From Eleginops maclovinus (lineage: Eukaryota > Chordata > Actinopteri > Perciformes > Eleginopidae): DNA of 64,000 nt. Position 1 is the first letter of the stretch; each line of letters opens with the position of its first letter. Both the position numbers and the translations under genes were made by a program. The stretch lies in contig NC_086360.1 of NCBI RefSeq assembly GCF_036324505.1, positions 6,084,546 to 6,148,545 on the forward strand, in the 5' to 3' direction. This document shows, in pieces, positions 63,627 through 64,000 of this stretch. The notes under the pieces were generated by a model. It was not told the origin of the DNA, did not search any database, and saw only the letters and a program-made list of their open reading frames with translations.

Positions 63627-64000
63627 CAGTGGGGCAAAAAAGTATTTAGTCAGCCACCAATTGTGCAAGTTCTCCCATTTAAAAAGATGAGAGAGGCCTG
63701 TAATTGTTATCATAGGTACACCTCAACTATGAGAGACAAAATGAGAAAAAAAATCCAGAAAATCACATTGTAGGATTTTTAAAGAATTTATTTTCAAATG
63801 ATTGTGGAAAATAAGTATTTGGTCAATAACAAAAGTTCATCTCAATACTTTGTTATATACCCTTTGTTGGCAATGACAGAGGTCAAACGTTTTCTGTAAG
63901 TCTTCACAAGGTTTTCACACACTGTTGCTGGTATTTTGGCCCATTCCTCCATGCAGATCTCCTCTAAAGCAGTGATGTTTTGGGGCTGTCGCTGGGCAAC
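63627..64000 (-). mobile_element. Tc1-type transposon, second family, cut by window end
   Basis: Begins with the same inverted end as the 55.3-kb element (CAGTGGGGCAAAAAAGTATT) after a TA. Unlike that copy, it still carries the coding segment upstream of TVCENLVK, so it is the less deleted form as far as visible. Confidence 0.92.
63842..64000 (-). CDS. Tc1-type transposase, C-terminal 52 codons (partial)
   Basis: Open from the window edge: [20 protein letters not shown], then [20 protein letters not shown] and a stop after ITKY. This is the C-terminus of the family in frame with no break. The rest lies right of the window. Confidence 0.9.
   Translation of the reverse strand, partial: VAQRQPQNITALEEICMEEWAKIPATVCENLVKTYRKRLTSVIANKGYITKY

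Noticed and set aside
53468..64000. Upstream C2A exons of the longer (ubiquitous-type) Munc13-2 isoform
   Set aside because: None of the frames shows the C2A pattern. These exons must be further right, if present.

Overview
The window is teleost fish genomic DNA, probably from a ray-finned percomorph-like species. That rests on AT-rich introns, very long (CA)n microsatellites, Tc1-type and hAT transposons, and several dispersed repeats familiar from fish genomes. There is no bacterial or viral gene content.

One host gene dominates. On the minus strand, from about 53.5 kb down past the left edge, lies most of an UNC13 (Munc13) presynaptic vesicle-priming gene, best matched to unc13b (Munc13-2). 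I could place 24 exons, one of them a candidate cassette, with matching splice sites and a phase that stays consistent throughout. They code for about 1775 residues: a 895-residue N-terminal exon with a coiled coil (the layout of the brain-type isoform that lacks C2A), a complete C1 zinc finger, the C2B domain and most of the MUN domain including MHD1. The 3' end (rest of MUN, C2C) lies beyond position 1. Unusual parts are a 6-nt microexon, a 42-nt candidate cassette exon at the entry to MHD1, and a Lys/Glu low-complexity insertion of about 56 residues in the MUN domain.

The introns are packed with mobile DNA. The 13-kb intron between 30.8 and 17.6 kb holds a Tc1-type transposon with an uninterrupted transposase frame (22.46-24.11 kb) and a three-level nest whose innermost member is an apparently intact Buster-type hAT transposon (27.64-30.32 kb) with terminal repeats and an 8-bp target duplication. 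Elsewhere are a 501-bp hAT deletion derivative with its target duplication (7.35-7.85 kb), at least eleven copies or fragments of a MITE ending in TTAA, six copies of a foldback-like element, and six long (CA)n/(TG)n tracts, four of them close to unc13b splice sites.

Upstream of the gene (53.5-64 kb) I see no host coding exon. That stretch holds an internally deleted Tc1-type element (55.26-56.52 kb), a tRNA-derived SINE, MITE copies and the start of a second copy of the deleted Tc1 family whose C-terminal transposase coding is still present (63.63 kb to the right edge). I found no undescribed multi-gene system. The notable material is the exon structure of unc13b, repeat tracts beside its splice sites, and the intact or nested transposons.
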